Of a DNA stretch of 64,000 nt, positions 34,081 to 46,550 are shown in pieces (within the stretch, counting starts at the first letter, position 1; every line of letters starts with the position of its first letter). The notes beneath the pieces were generated by a model that made no database searches, was not told the DNA's origin, and saw only the letters and a list, made by a program, of their open reading frames with translations. Position numbers and translations under genes: made by a program. The stretch is from Nepenthes gracilis. Lineage: Eukaryota; Streptophyta; Magnoliopsida; Caryophyllales; Nepenthaceae. The stretch lies in contig BSYO01000004.1 in the NCBI GenBank assembly GCA_033239525.1, positions 13,926,037 to 13,990,036 on the forward strand, read 5' to 3'.

Positions 34081-35300
34081 TCAACTCAATGCATTCACCA
34101 CCACATTGACCTTCTTCGGTTGATAGTAGATCTCATAGTTATAATCTTTTAATGAGTGCATCCATCACCTTTGTCTAATATTCAACGTTTTCTAGGAAAA
34201 AATTAATTAAAACTCTTATGATCTGAATATACCACAAACTTTTCTCCACACAAACAGTGCCTCCAAATCTTTAAGGCAAAACTAACAATTGTCAACTTCA
34301 AATCATGGGTGAGATAAGCCTTGAGTTTCTCGACCATAAGCAATCATTTGATTATGTTGTATCAATATACAACCTAATCTTCTCTTGGAAGAATCACAAT
34401 ACAACACAAGATCTCCAAATCATTTAGGAATAGCTAAAATCAGAAGGGACTCCAAATGATCATTTAATTTCTAAAAAACTTATTTCATAATATTCATCCC
34501 AAAAGAATGCTACCTTCTTTTTTGTCAAGTAGGTCAACAATACCACAATCATTGAAAAGTTTTCCATGAATCTTCTATAATAGTTGGCCAAACTAAGAAA
34601 ACTTCATACCTTGGTTACACTTATCGACTGACCCGAACTTGTAACTACTTCAATTTTTTAATAACAAATAAAACACCTTTGGAAATTGCATGGCCTAAAA
34701 ATGCCACTTCATTAAGTTAGAACTCACACTTCTTCAACTTTACATATCATTATCTTTTTAAAGTGTTTACAATGCAATCCTTAAAATAAACTTCATGGTC
34801 TTCATAGCTTGTCGCATATATTAGAATTTCTTCAATGAAGACAACTATAAATTGATCTAAAAAGGTTGAAATACCTGATTCATCAAGTCTACAAACCCTG
34901 AAGGGGCATTAGTTAATCTAAATAATATCACTAAAATCATAATAGCCATGCCTATTTTAAAGGCCATCTTTGATGCATCTTACTTCTTAATTCTACTTTA
35001 GTCATGTTCCTATCAAAGATTATTCTTTGAGAAAGCTTGGGCTCCTTACAATTGATTAAATAAGCCATCTCTTCTCGATAGAGGATATTTATTCTTGATC
35101 ATTATCTTATTTGATTTTTGATAGCCTATACACAATCTTATAAGCCCATCCTCCTTTATAAACATCAACAGTGCACCATAAAGTGACACGCTCGGTCAAA
35201 TAAAACCATTATCTAATGATTATTGTAATTATTTTTTTTAACTCTTTTAACTCCAAAGGTGCCATCTTCTTTAGAGCCATAGAAATCAATGTGGATTTGG
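34081..35300 (-). pseudogene. gypsy2 RNase H and reverse transcriptase remnants
   Basis: No long frame survives, but DNA-level similarity to gypsy1 12180-13480 runs in the same order: the block for DALS (34085-34110), for the DHKSL and THDL segments (34200-34330), for the connection domain (34560-34640), for the FIDD region (34815-34850), for FGLTNAP (34895-34925) and for SPWGAPVLF (35150-35200). Every segment has several stops and indels. Confidence 0.7.
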
Positions 35301-35900
35301 ACTTCAAATCAATCACAAATTCAATCTTCCTTGTTAATGATAATCCAAGTAAATCTTATGGGAACACATCCTTAAATTAGTTTACAATCAAAATTTCTTC
35401 AGCTTAAATATTATAACTCTAGGCCATGTATCCTGCCTCTTATTAAATGTCAAACAAACAATGCTGAAATTATATAGGCTAACTCTTTTCATTTATCTTT
35501 AAAAATAAAAGGGTTGATAACTCAAAATCCAAAATGTACCCTCTTATGAAAATAGTTCACACTGATATAATGACATGCTAACCAATCCATACCTATGATT
35601 ATATTAAAATTATGCATGTGTAATAATATTAAATCTACTTTCAGTTCAAACCCAAGCACCCAAGCTACGTACACATGATATGCAATGTCGACTATTAAAG
35701 ACTTAAAGGTGTAAACACTACTAAAGTATAATCCATAATTCTTGGTAGTGAATGTAAATGGCATACAAATATTGGGGACAAAAATAAATGTGTAGATGCC
35801 TAATCTAAAACTACACATACAAAAGTCTCAAAGATCAAAAGTTTTCCTTTAACCACTAAAGGAGATGCCTCCCATCCTTGGCTATCATGGCATACACCTT
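35301..35900 (-). pseudogene. gypsy2 protease remnant
   Basis: The 98-codon piece at 35818-35522 encodes LGFELKVDLILLHMHNFNIIIGMDWLACHY, here noted by its key part DLILLHMHNFNIIIGMDWL, the second half of a plant gypsy protease (usual form VILGMDWL). Unlike gypsy1, the GMDWL Trp is kept. The DSG active site further upstream is not legible. Confidence 0.72.
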
Positions 35901-36835
35901 TCCAAAAGCACTAGGCTTCTATTTGTTTACCTCAACGAGTGAGGAACTCCTTGATCATAAGGCCAAATTGGCCACGAACAAACTTGCTCTGAATTGTCTA
36001 TAGCAAGGCTGCCCTCTACGAAATTTTCCAGAAAACTCGCATGGCATCGAGTGTTGTCAATTCAGCCCCCCTTGGACCTCCACAACTTTTCTAGTCCCTC
36101 TATCTCTGGACTTAATCCTCTTATAAGATCCTCCTGATCTCGAGTCTTGTCCTGTTTGACTAGCATTCTTCTTCGTGAAAACATTGCCCTCTTAATCTCT
36201 TATTCAATGAGTAGGGCTCCACCCAACACTTTTTTGTTAGTCTAAAACTGAAAAAACACAAACTGCATCCTACTCACATCATTCAACCCTTACAAGAATT
36301 TCTGCTTTTACTTAGCCTTATTAACCAGCAAACATGGCACAAATTGGTCTAACTTAGTAAATTTTGTATCACACTTTAACACAGAGCAATTTTATTATCT
36401 TAAAATAAATGCATCTTCCGCTTGAAGCTCATCCGGAAGTACAAGTCACTAAAGGCCTTCATGAACACCTTCCATAAAATTTCATCATTTACTTGTCTCA
36501 GTACCCTCTTGATCATGGTCCTCCAATTTTTGCTCTCTCCATTAAACTTGTACATAGCCAATCTAACCCTCTCATTTTCTAGACAATCAATTACTGTAAA
36601 AATTTTTCCAATTCATTGGATTTATATCTCAACCTTGGTAGGATTTGGATCAATCAACAAAATAGGAAATCTTTCGTTCACGAATAGCTCATAGGCCGTC
36701 TTGTCCTCTTAGGATTCCCTTCAACTCTGTCAACCTCTATCTGCCTAGATTTTGGGACGACATATCGGTCAATTGGTACATAATTTAAGCTATTCTTCCC
36801 AAGATACTTGCTCTATCTGTTAGGGACTTTGTCGT
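35901..36835 (-). pseudogene. gypsy2 gag remnant, cut by the CACTA element
   Basis: DNA similarity to gypsy1 gag (14200-15070) is seen as scattered blocks, for example the segment matching WIQ...F near 36590-36620 and the linker at 36170-36240. The element is interrupted at CGT (36833-36835). The start of gag and the 5' leader resume at 63027. Confidence 0.6.
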
Positions 36836-36960
36836 CACTACAAAAAATCTATTTTTTAGTAACAAAAAATTAGTGACAAATATATTCTTGTCACTAATAT
36901 TTATAATTTAGTGACAAAAATATTATTTTGTCACCAAAAGTTTATAATTAAATAAATAAT
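36836..36960 (+). repeat. Left terminal and subterminal repeats of the CACTA element
   Basis: The terminal inverted repeat CACTACAA is followed by TTTTTTAGTAACAAA, TTAGTGACAAA (36870), TTGTCACTAA (36889), TTTAGTGACAAA (36907) and TTTTGTCACC (36930) in both orientations. Subterminal motifs are where the TNPA-type protein binds in characterised CACTA elements (family knowledge). Confidence 0.9.
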
Positions 36961-37080
36961 AATTTATAAAAAAAATAATTATACTAAATAATAAAAATAA
37001 GAGTGATAAAAATATGTTATTACTAATTATGAAAAATATATCCTAATACTTGAAAATATTTTAAAAAAATTATAATTTAT

Positions 37081-38296
37081 TTATTAAATTATTATTTGCA
37101 AAATCTAAATCTTATATGGAAAACCTGTTGTGGAAAAATTGTGAAAAAATCTGCACGGCTCTGGAAGGTTCTTGCGAATCAGCCTCTGCCACATGTATGT
37201 TATTTTTTTTATTAAAAAAAGGCTGAGATGTAGCCGTTGGATGAAAAGGCATCCAACGGCCACAGGCATCTAAGCCAAAGTAAACCCTCGTTCCCTTCTG
37301 GCTTCCCCTCATTTTGCTAAGCGTTACACTCTTTCCTCCTCTCTTCCTCTTTTCCTCTTCATTTTGCTGAGCGTCCCAATCTCTCTTCCTCTTCTCCCGT
37401 TGCCGTTGCCGTCACATGAGAAAGAAAATCAGGTAAGCAATCTCTTCTATTTCTTGAAACAACTATAAATCCACCTTATTATTGTTAAAACATAACGATT
37501 TGATGGTTAAAATTTGTTGAATCTCAATATATAAAATAAGATTTATTTTTACATTAAAATATTTTTTCTACTCTCTCATTTTGAATATTTTCTTCACTCT
37601 TATAGTTGATGAAAAGTCGTGACTAAAGTACAGTGTTCGAGGTATCGTCCTCTTCCGTTCAACTTCACAATCGGAGTAGCTGTTGTTTTCTATTCACTGT
37701 TCAAGATATAGTGTCAATTTTGAGTCGTATTAGTTATTTTCTAGTCGTTGAGGGTTTATGCTGATGATTTCACGTGATCTATATCTCCGTTAAAAATCAT
37801 CTCTCCATGTTATTATTTGTTTGTTTTTTTTAAGTTTATTCATACTAATATTTATTTATTTATTTATCAAACTATATGAGATGTTTCATTATTTTCGTTA
37901 GATTTGTGCTTCATTTAACATCTGAAGATAATTTTTGTAAAGCAATTACGAGGAGAATGATACTTGTTTCATGTTCAGTAGTCAATTTGGAAAGCAACTC
38001 TGTGAATCATAAGAACCTTCAATGCAAAATGTCAAGTGTAGAACTTATTATTTTTTTGTAGTAGTATTCATTAATATTCTCCCATGAGTGCACTGATATT
38101 ATTTTAGTAGTCTGGAAGATATAACTAGTATATTTCTGTAGCTTATATCACATGTAATAGGAGATCATCATCGTCAGAGAACAAATCATATTACATGGTT
38201 GCTGGCACAAATAATTAAATTTTTTAAATCTAAAAAATATTTCATGAGTCAGTGGATGGTAATTTTAAATCTAATTTTGAAATTAGAGGGTTTCAT
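37081..38296 (+). promoter_or_regulatory. CACTA left interior: putative promoter, leader and first exon
   Basis: No long ORF. A perfect hairpin GCCGTTGGATG / CATCCAACGGC lies at 37233-37260. A pyrimidine-rich leader (CTCTTCCTC repeats, 37320-37400) comes next. A short open exon starting ATG at 37416 (MRKKIR) runs into AG|GTAAGC (37431-37438), a good donor. This could be the first exon of one CACTA gene, its next exon now displaced by the insertion at 38297. From 37440 to 38296 I see only A/T-rich, intron-like sequence. Confidence 0.4.
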
Positions 38297-38516
38297 TGTA
38301 ACATCTCGAAATCCCGAAATATTTTTATCGGATTAAATTGAAATTATTTATTATTTTCGGTAATTTTGGGTAATTCCGGCGTGAGAAAAATTAAATAAAT
38401 ATTATGAAATTTTGGGAGAATATTTGGAATTGTTGGGCCTGTGCCCGGAGTGTATCCACTCGATTGTTTGGGTAGCAAATTAAATTGGGATTAAAAGAAA
38501 ACCTAATATATAATAT

Positions 38517-38551
<35 letters not shown>

Positions 38552-39196
38552 GATAAAAGTTAAAAGAGAAGGGGGGGAGGTAGAATCGGGGAGAGTGGGG
38601 GGAAATTCGAAGAGAGAGAGTGAGGGGCGAGGGTTAGGGTTCATCGGTGAGAGAGAGGGGCGGACGGCACCGGTGGCGCACGGGTCGGCAGCAGCCGGTG
38701 GCGCACGGGTCGGCAGCAGCCGGCGACAGCCGTGCGAGGTGGTGGCCGGCCGAGCGTCGCGGTGGAGCAGCGACAGCGCTCGTGGGAGCCCGGTGAGAGG
38801 AGGAGCTCGCGAAGGAGAAAAGGAGAAAATGGAGGCTTTTGGGTCCGATTCCGAGCCCGAGCTAGTTGGAGAAAATGTAGAGCGCGTCGAGGCAAATGTT
38901 CTCATACTCACTATTTGTTATTTTGTGATTTTTACTCATTCTCCATCGGGTATTATCGTTCCGATACCCACCTAAAATCTGAAGAATGTGTAGCCCATGA
39001 ATTATGTTCAATGAATATGTAATTCTTCGTCCAATTTGTGGTCCGAATCGACCGATTTGGTATCACAAAACCCTAACCCACGCCCAAATTCGGGTTCACT
39101 ACTTACCCTTCGAATTATGTTGTTTTGACCTCAAAATATGAATCCCCACGTCCTAAATGCATATATAGGTCGGCCGCGGGTTTGATTGCGCACGTT
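38297..39196 (+). mobile_element. Truncated LTR, first 900 bp, same family as 22813-25220
   Basis: It starts TGTAACATCTCG at 38297 and matches the 22813 LTR in order: TATTTATTATTTTCGGTAATTT, ATTATGAAATTTTGGGAG, TTGTTGGGCC, an AAT run (38518-38550), GGGGAGAGTGG, and the GTTGGAGAAAATGTAGAG / CGAGGCAA block (38868-38897). It stops inside the family at about 39196, where gypsy3 gag sequence in the opposite orientation starts. The G/C-rich stretch (38640-38830) yields long but domain-free ORFs on both strands. Confidence 0.8.
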
Positions 39197-39714
39197 TCGA
39201 GATAGCTCTGTAAACTTTGTATCGTACTCAGCCATAGAGCGAGCACCTTACCTTAAGCGAAGGAATTCATCCTCTTTCAGTCTACGAAGGTTAGTTGGGA
39301 AGTATTTTTCCAAGAATGCTGCTTCAAACATTTCCCAAGTAATGTCCTGGTCTGGCACATCGAAAACTCTCTTCTGCATTTTCCATCAATGGTAGCCCTC
39401 AACTGCTAGCTTATGGGTGGCAAATAGAATCATATCTCCAGCAGGGTATTTAATCACCGCGAACACCTTCTTCAGTCATTAAATCCAGGCGTCAGCCTTC
39501 AACGGGTCAGGTTCCCCTGAGAATTCAGAAACTCGCTCGTTGGTAAAGCGGTTGTAGACTGATCTCTCCTGATTGACAGGAGTGGGGCGGTCACCAAAGT
39601 TGGCGGAGCTAAAGCTTCTATGACGTCTGCCATCCTGTCTAGCAGGTTCAAGTATCTTGCCTCCCTATCTAGAGTGTTGTTAATCAGTCCGGTTCGCCTT
39701 CCTCTATTAGACAT
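39197..39714 (-). pseudogene. gypsy3 gag, N-terminal fragment
   Basis: On the minus strand ATG at 39714 gives MSNRGRRTGLINN, then YLNLLDRMADVIEALAPPT, the same start as gypsy1 gag but without its early stop. Further on, segments matching FVVIKYPAGD, HKLAVEGYH and the FEVPDQDITWEMFEAAFLEKYFP region can be read at DNA level to 39197, with frameshifts. The rest of this element (pol, 3' LTR) is missing. Confidence 0.82.
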
Positions 39715-41404
39715 GACTTCAACGACGACCTTGATTTTTGAAAGAACATTTTCGTCAGTCAACTAGCCAAGGGTGGCTATCACAATTTACTCCGTCCAAA
39801 GCATAAGTAAAACTAACCCCCCCTTTCTCTGTAACTAATCCTGTCCTAAGTTTCCGTGTTGATTCAAATTGACCTAAAGCATCTCAGTTTTCTCTCTGAT
39901 ACCAACTGTGACGGACCAGCCTTATTCCACGCATAAAGCCGTCGTCAAGTCTTAAAAAAATTTAAAAGATAAATATTAATAGACAATAATTAGGTGGACA
40001 TAGAAATTTTTTTCTTTTCTTTCGTACACAGGATTTCTTGAGGCCGAACTATATGAGCTGGCCTTCCGATTTTAATTTCAAACCTGAGATGCATACTAGA
40101 ATTATTAATTTCATTCATTCAAAAAGAAATCACGGAAACATGCTAACATCCATAGATTCTTATACAGCGGAACTATTTTACAAGTCTTCTCAAAACATTA
40201 AAAGGAAAATAAAATTAAGCTCTTCATTGAATCAGCTCCGGCCAGCTATGCCATTTAGCTACATCATATGGTTCTACTCAATTTCGTCCTCCATAAGCCT
40301 TTCATCATCTCAAAAGTGGCAAGAATGAGCTATAAAGCCCAGCAAGTTACTCACATCAAGAAAACAAAAACATACATGTAATCAAATCAAAATAGAGTTT
40401 CACAACATAATTTAACATACAAAAATCATCATATCTTTTCTTCTTTATTTCTTATTCTTATTATTTTGTCTTCGAAGAATCCATAAAAATTTTTTTGGTA
40501 ATTAATTAAGTATTTTGGATTATAGGGAGAAAGAATTACAAATCCTATGTTTTATCTCCAAGTATTTTACTTGGATTTAAAACATAACAAGTTAGGGCAT
40601 ACCCCGAGCAAACGGTACAACAGGTAATACCAAAACAACCTTTAGGAGGACAGCGTTCGAAAGAAAACAAAATATGAAAACAGATTTTACACACAGCCGG
40701 CTCTCCAGTCACAAAATGTCACTCCGTCTTCAAAGTGCCACTTCGACCTGAGCAGACGATCCAATACTCCACTCCGGCCTATAGCACTCAAAAACACTCC
40801 GAGTAATTCTGAGAATATGCAGGAAGATGCCACTCCAGCCTAAAAAAGCCACTCCGTCACCAACATGCCACTCCGGCATTTAGAACACCGTCAGCGTAAA
40901 AGAAAATAGCTCCTCCTTGCAAAAACACTCCGTCTTTTCCTGAGAATATGCACTCCGTCCAAAGGATCCGCACTCCACCCAAAAGCACTCTGTCCAAAGG
41001 AACCACACTCCGTCCAAAAGCATTCCGGAAAAGAACACTCCGAAAAAAAACACTCCGGATAAGGAACAAACCCACTCCATCCAATAAGCGCAAAAAAAAC
41101 AAACATACTAGCTCCGACCACCCAGAGATGGGCAAATCTACTCCTTCCAAATGCACTCCAGATATAACACTCTGGATAAGGAAGAAAAGTCACTCCGTCC
41201 AAGGGAAAACTTAAGCCACTCCGTCCACACCACACTCAAGCCATTCCGGCCTTTAAGTGCATGAAAGGTGCTCCGGATTGAACATGCCAAGGTAAATCCG
41301 GCCTTTTAGCAAAAAGGCAAAGAGTACAGGCACTCCGTCTTTACAAGCACTCCATCTCAAGAGCGCACTCCGTCTTCCACCACAGAGCCAAAACAGCCCA
41401 CTTT

Positions 41405-42365
41405 TCACTTCGCCGTATGAAACGAAAGATTCCATCGCATAATAACGTTCCTGGTGTAGCAATCATCTCCCTTGATACTTATCTCTAATTTCCTCCGAAC
41501 AGCCTCAATTATGATGTTAGCAATATGATTTGGGGTCCTTTCATTGGCCTCGTCAAAAGTTCTTCGGTTACGTTCTTGCCAAATGAAGTAAACTGCAGCA
41601 GCAAGAGTGAGCCTAAATGACAGTGACCTGGCATTCTTTCCTTTCCAGCTACCAGACGCCCACTCAATATTCCTCTTCCATTCCCCGGGAAAGGCCATGA
41701 TAACCAGCCTGATGACATAGGATGCTCCATATCTCACAGGAAAAGGGACAACCAAAAAATAAATGATCATGAGATTCTCCAGACATTTTGCAGAGAATGC
41801 ACATATTGGCCAGATTCACAAATCTATCCAATCTATCAATCGTGGACAGCTTGCTAAGGATGGCAAGCCAAAGGGTGAAAGCATGGGATGGGATATGAGA
41901 AGGACCCCATACAATAAAAGACCATCCACATGTAGCCAAGGTACCTTGGAAAAGGCGGTAGGCAGATCGGGTGGTAAATATTCCTTTGGGATCTGCAGTC
42001 CATCTGACTAAATCATTCCTATCATAGTCCGGGCAGTAATCTGGCATGTCACTAATAATCTGATCCACTTCCATATCATAAGGGTTCGGCCACCTCCAAT
42101 TTCCATTAACCACAATTGACGCAACCTTTGAATCCAAAGGCAGCCCAGTCACAGTCATCAGTCGTGAAGAATATAAATCAGCAAGGGGACCTTTTGGATG
42201 CCAGTTATCTAGCCATAAAAAAGTATCAACCCCATTTCCAATCCGGTATTTGATATGAGGCCTGATAGCGTGACGAAGGTTTAACAATTTCCTCCAGTAC
42301 GAGGCAGTGCTAGTTGGCACCTTAATGGTCCAAATACACCTATCCTTTAATCTATTCTCATACAT
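41405..42365 (-). pseudogene. LINE2 ORF2 C-terminal part: linker and zf-RVT-like domain
   Basis: The 233-codon piece (42365-41664) reads MYENRLKDRCIWTIKVP, then DTFLWLDNWHPKGPLADL, then RWTADPKGIFTTRSAYRLF. It reaches the zf-RVT-like CILCKMSGESHDHLFFGCPFS, where the zinc-binding Cys and His positions are kept. A frameshift near 41690 moves the last part (WASGSWKGKNARSLSFRL, then YFIWQERNRRTF) to another frame (41770-41405). The region assists RNA binding and target-primed synthesis in the family. It is nearly identical to LINE1. Confidence 0.9.
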
Positions 42366-42374
42366 CCATGAGAC

Positions 42375-44405
42375 CTAGATAGATTTGTGATCCTTAGTAA
42401 TAATCTTCCATAACAGATGAGAAATCAGGGCCTTGTTAGAGTTTTGCAGATTGGGAATACCCAGGCCACCTTCAGAACGAGATTTGCAGACCTGCTCCCA
42501 CGCCACTTTAGCATTTGTTCCCCTAGTAATGGATCCATGCCACAGAAACCGGTGAATATATCCCTCCATGATTTTCAATATAGATTTGGGAATAATAAAA
42601 AGAGAAGCCCAGTAGAGATGAATCGATGAAAGGATAGACCGAACCAATTGAAGTCTGCCCCCAAAAGACAGAAGTTTGTTAATCCACGCATTTATTCGCT
42701 GCCTAACACGATCAATCAGAGCCTTACAATCAGCCATCGACAGCCGCGAAGTAATGAGGGGAACCCCAAATACTTGACTCGGGAGTTTCCCAAATTGAAC
42801 CCATTATGTCCCGTAGCTCCTGGGACAAGTCTATCATCGATGGAGCACACAAAGAACTCGCTTTGTTTTTGTTTGCGGACAGCCGTAAAACTCCCCGAAT
42901 TCATCAAGGCAATCTTGAAGCAGACGGACTGAAGTAGCATCAGCATTGGAAAATAGCATCAAGTCGTCAGCAAAAGCAAGCATAACAGTTTTTGTTCTCT
43001 CACATTTCCAATGATAACAAAATGCCTCATTACGCCTAGCTTTGATCTCAATAATCCCATTCAAGGCATCCATAGCAAGGACGAAAAGGTAAGGAGATAG
43101 GGGATCAGCTTGTCGCAGCCCTTTGGCCCCTTTAAAGAAACCCACGGATTCACCATTAATATTAATGGAGAAGGCGGTTGTCGTAATACATTGTTGGATC
43201 CACCGAATCATCTGGGGAGGGAACTCCATAAGCTCCAGGACTGCTATAAGAAAATCCCAATGCACAGAGTCATAAGCTTTCATAATATCTACTTTCAACG
43301 CACATCTCCAAACACCCTTTCGGGAATGATAATTATGTAAAAGTTCCTGAGCGAGAAGAATGTTGTCACTGATTCTACGCCAAGGCACAAAAGCTGTCTG
43401 GCAACTATCAACCAAGTAGGGGAGAACACCCTTGATCCGGTTAGCAATAATTTTTGAGATGATCTTGTATACCACATTGCAACACGATATGGGTCTAAAA
43501 TCCCCGACCTTAGATGGAGACTTAACCTTTGGGATTAGACTAATACAGGTGGCATTAAGTTGTTTGAGCAGTCTACCGTGGGTGAAAAAATCCTGAACCG
43601 CATCAACAATCGACGACCCCACAAGATCCCACGCCTCCTTGAAAAACTTTGCTGAGAAACCGTCCGGGCCAGGGGCCTTTGAATCACCGATGGAAAACAG
43701 CGCATTCTGAACGTCCTCAGCCGAGACCGGACTGCATAAACCCTCCCGCATAGAAATAGGAACGGCGCGCAGTACAAACGGACGGAGTCTATTCTTCAAG
43801 TCCGGCTCGACACTGCCACCCGCCCCCAAAAGCCTTGTGAAGTGATCAAGAATAAGCTGCTGGACCTCGAAAATGCTATGGGTAAAGGAACCATCATCCT
43901 TTATTAAGGATAGAATCCGATTACGATTACAATTGCCAGCCACCGCTTGAAAGAAAAATTTAGTACATTGATCACCATCTTTTAACCAGTTCCGTTTGGC
44001 TTTTTGCTGGAGGAAATCAATTTCACGGGCCATAGCCCTAGAATAATCAGCCTTGCAACGCCTCTCCTCTCTAGCATCCGAATGGTTATTTTGAACATCC
44101 TCTAATCGACATCGGGCACGCGCTACTTCCTCATGGATATTACCAATCGTGAGATTGAGCTGTTTAAGGCGCTTTTTGGTGATTGTTAATCTAGTAACCG
44201 GCTGGAACATAGGCACACCCTTAACATTTGCATTCCACGCCTCACCCACAACCTGCCGAAACAGGGGATGAGAAGCAAGAAAGTTATTAAACCTGAACAA
44301 GCCTTTTCTAACCTCCGATTCCTCCTGCAAGTAGAGAATGCCAGGAGAGTAATTAGAGAGTCTAGGCGGTAAGAAAGATGCTTTGCAGGTACCAAACTGT
44401 ACCAA
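42375..44405 (-). pseudogene. LINE2 ORF2 reverse transcriptase
   Basis: The enzyme copies LINE RNA at a nicked chromosomal target. The 523-codon frame (44405-42834) contains NWLKDGDQCTKFFFQAVAG, DSKAPGPDGFSAKFFKEAW, LIPKVKSPSKVGDFRPISCC, KVDIMKAYDSVHWDFL, GLRQADPLSPYLFVLAMD and the catalytic FADDLMLFS. In the usual form the last-but-one reads GLRQGDPLSPYLF; the Gly is Asp here, which may impair it. A frameshift near 42880 moves the following part (KSEFFVCSID, then YLGFPSLL) to another frame, and 42737-42375 gives the thumb (RINAWINKLLSFGG, then GGLGIPNLQ). Confidence 0.92.
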
Positions 44406-45034
44406 CCAATGTCCATTGGCAACAATCCGGTCAAGTTTCCTTTATATGCGAACGGAAGAATCCCTGTCGTCGTTCCACGTATAGAAAAAACCGTCGTGAC
44501 AAACATCCATGAGATCACAGTCAATAAGGCACCTGTCCAGATCCATGGAGCTTCTGGCGTGCCAAATTCCACCCAACCCTTCCTGCGAAGCTCTAATGGC
44601 ATTAAAGTCACCAAGCACCGCCCACGCCATATCAGAATATTGTCTGCACATGGAACGAAGATAGTCCCACAATGATCGACGTAGAATCTCCGAATTCTCC
44701 CCATAGATGAAGGAAATTATACATGACTGATTACATGCTCTAATCCGCACTCTCAACAGAGGATAATCTGCTCCTCTTGAGAGAGAACGTCAACCTCCAA
44801 CAGATCAGGGTCCCATCTCACCCAAATACGACCAGCAGGTGAGGACTGGTAATTCATAGCCCAAATCCAATTATGCATCAGAGAGCAAGCAATACCTGAA
44901 GAGGAGCTTTCTCGAACCTTTGTTTCAACAAAACCCGCCATACAGCAATGAGAAGATCGGAGGAAATGGCGGACCTCCTGGCTTTTCTCCTTGCCATTCA
45001 GCCCGCGAACATTCCAATAGGCCACTTTAACCAT
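44406..45034 (-). pseudogene. LINE2 ORF2 endonuclease (APE-type)
   Basis: This nicks chromosomal DNA to start target-primed reverse transcription. ATG at 45034 starts MVKVAYWNVRGLNGKEKSQ, the usual start of plant L1 ORF2. Then FVETKVRES carries the catalytic Glu. A frameshift occurs around 44755. The second half (44756-44442) has CIISFIYGENSE, AVLGDFNAI (the GDFN motif), and FYTWNDDRDSS. A further frame change joins it to the reverse transcriptase frame. Domain order is complete, but the frame is broken twice. Confidence 0.88.
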
Positions 45035-45599
45035 TACTCAAGGAGGAAGGGGGGATTGAACTTTTAGGCCCCTTTGAATTCTTTAGGCCCCTTTGAAAGC
45101 TAGGGAGATTCAGGAGCAAACCGAAGAATCCATAAAAACCATTCGTAATTCTTATCATCTTTAGGGACCGGACGGGAGCGGACAACATCGAGGACGGGTT
45201 GTGTGTAACCCCACAATCTAAGGCCATATCCTCTCATTATGCTCCCCGAGGCGGGAGGTAATGTCTTTAACCCGGCATACGGGGCCGTAGTCCAAAAGTC
45301 TTATGCCACCAAAAGTTCCCTCCCGTGGCCCAGGAGGCAATCCTCGAGTGTCACTCCAATATCCTTCATCCATCTTTAACAGCAAGTTTAATGGAAATTC
45401 GGTTCATAGTTCATATTTTTTAATGGCCATCCATCATAGTTCAAAAGTCGAAAATCATAGAGTTCTACTTGCTGTCCGGATTACATATATTAGCCTTGTT
45501 CTTAATTTCATCAATTGAAGTCCATATAACTTTTCCTTCAATCATCTTAAAGCCAAAGTTGTTTTCTTAAAAGCGAGAGTCCTTTTTCCTTAAAACCAG

Positions 45600-46550
45600 A
45601 GATCTTTTTAACAGAAATTGGAGTTCAAAAGCTGGAGTTCTTTTTCCATCTTAAAGCCGAAGTTCTTTTCCTTAAAAAAATGCGGAGTTCTTTTTCCAAA
45701 AATGCTGGAGTTCTTTTCTCAGAAAGACGGAGTTCTTTTTCTTAAAATGCCGGAGTTCTTTTCAAAAGCCGGAGCTATTTTCTAAAAAAAACGGAGTTCT
45801 AATTCCCTTAAAAACCAAAGCTCAAATAGCCGGAGTTCTTTAAAATCTGGAGTTCTAAAAAAACCGTAGTTCATTTCCATTTAAAGTCCGAAGATCTAAA
45901 AGTCGGAGTTCTTTAAAATCCGAAACTCTAAAATCAGGAGTTCTTTTTCTTTCAAAACCCGAAGCTCTAAAATCTCGAGTTCTTTTTCTTTCAAAATCAA
46001 AAGCTCTAAAATCCGGAGTTCTTTTTCTTTTAAAATCCAAAGCTCTAAAATCGGGAGTTCTTTTTCTTTCAAAATCAAAAGCTCTAAAATCCGGAGTTCT
46101 TTTTCTTTTAAAATCCGAAGCTCTAAAATCCGGAGTTCTTTTTCTTTCAAAATCAGAAGCTCCAAAATCCGGAGTTCTTTTTCTTTCAAAATCAGAAGCT
46201 CTAAAATCCGGAGTTCTTGTTCTTTTAAAATCCGAAGTTCTAAAATCCGGAGTTCTTTTTCTTTCAAAATCAGAAGCTCTAAAATCTAGAGTTCTTTTTC
46301 TTTTAAAATCCAAAGCTCTAAAATCCGGAGTTCTTTTTCTTTCAAAACCAGAAGCTCTAAAATCCGGAGTTCTTTTTCTTTCAAAATCAGAAGCTCTACA
46401 ATCCGGAGTTCTTTTTCTTTCAAAATCAGAAGCTCTAAAATTCGGAGTTCTTTTTCTTTCAAAATCAGGAGCTCTACAAACCGGAGTTATTTTTCTTTCA
46501 AAATCAGAAGCTCTAAAATCCGGAGTTCTTTTTCTTTAAAAGTTAGAAGT
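45600..46550 (-). repeat. Array of 39-bp tandem units in gypsy3 LTR
   Basis: From about 45918 to 46545 some 16 units of 39 bp follow each other, each built as CCGGAGTTCTTTTTCTTTC, then AAAATCAGAAGCTCTAAAAT. From 45600 to 45917 are irregular, older relatives of the unit. Since 39 is a multiple of three, two minus-strand frames stay open (46313-45855 and 46267-45896) with 13-residue repeats of the type RKRTPDFRASDFE. No evidence favours translation. Confidence 0.9.

Larger units (their letters stand above)
40473..45138 (-). mobile_element. LINE2: near complete L1-type LINE with 17-bp target site duplication
   Basis: The target duplication CGAAGAATCCATAAAAA is at 40473-40489 and 45122-45138. 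The body is 40490-45121 (4632 bp). The T-run at 40490-40496 is the minus-strand poly(A). The body covers the full ORF2 (endonuclease, reverse transcriptase, zf-RVT-like end) and a 900-bp 3' region. It begins 87 bases before the ORF2 ATG, so ORF1 is absent. The first bases contain a 20-bp direct duplication (AGGCCCCTTTGAA, twice within 45066-45103). Confidence 0.94.

Noticed and set aside
38516..39022. Long overlapping ORFs on both strands in a G/C-rich stretch
   Set aside because: Composition effect inside an LTR; frames are open on both strands at once and lack any domain.
41405..45034. Functional host reverse transcriptase gene
   Set aside because: 17-bp target duplication, poly(A) and frameshifts mark it as a LINE insertion.
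45855..46313. 152-codon ORF with 13-residue repeats, resembling a repeat protein
   Set aside because: It is fully explained by a 39-bp tandem DNA array (39 is divisible by three), is open in two frames and lies in an LTR.
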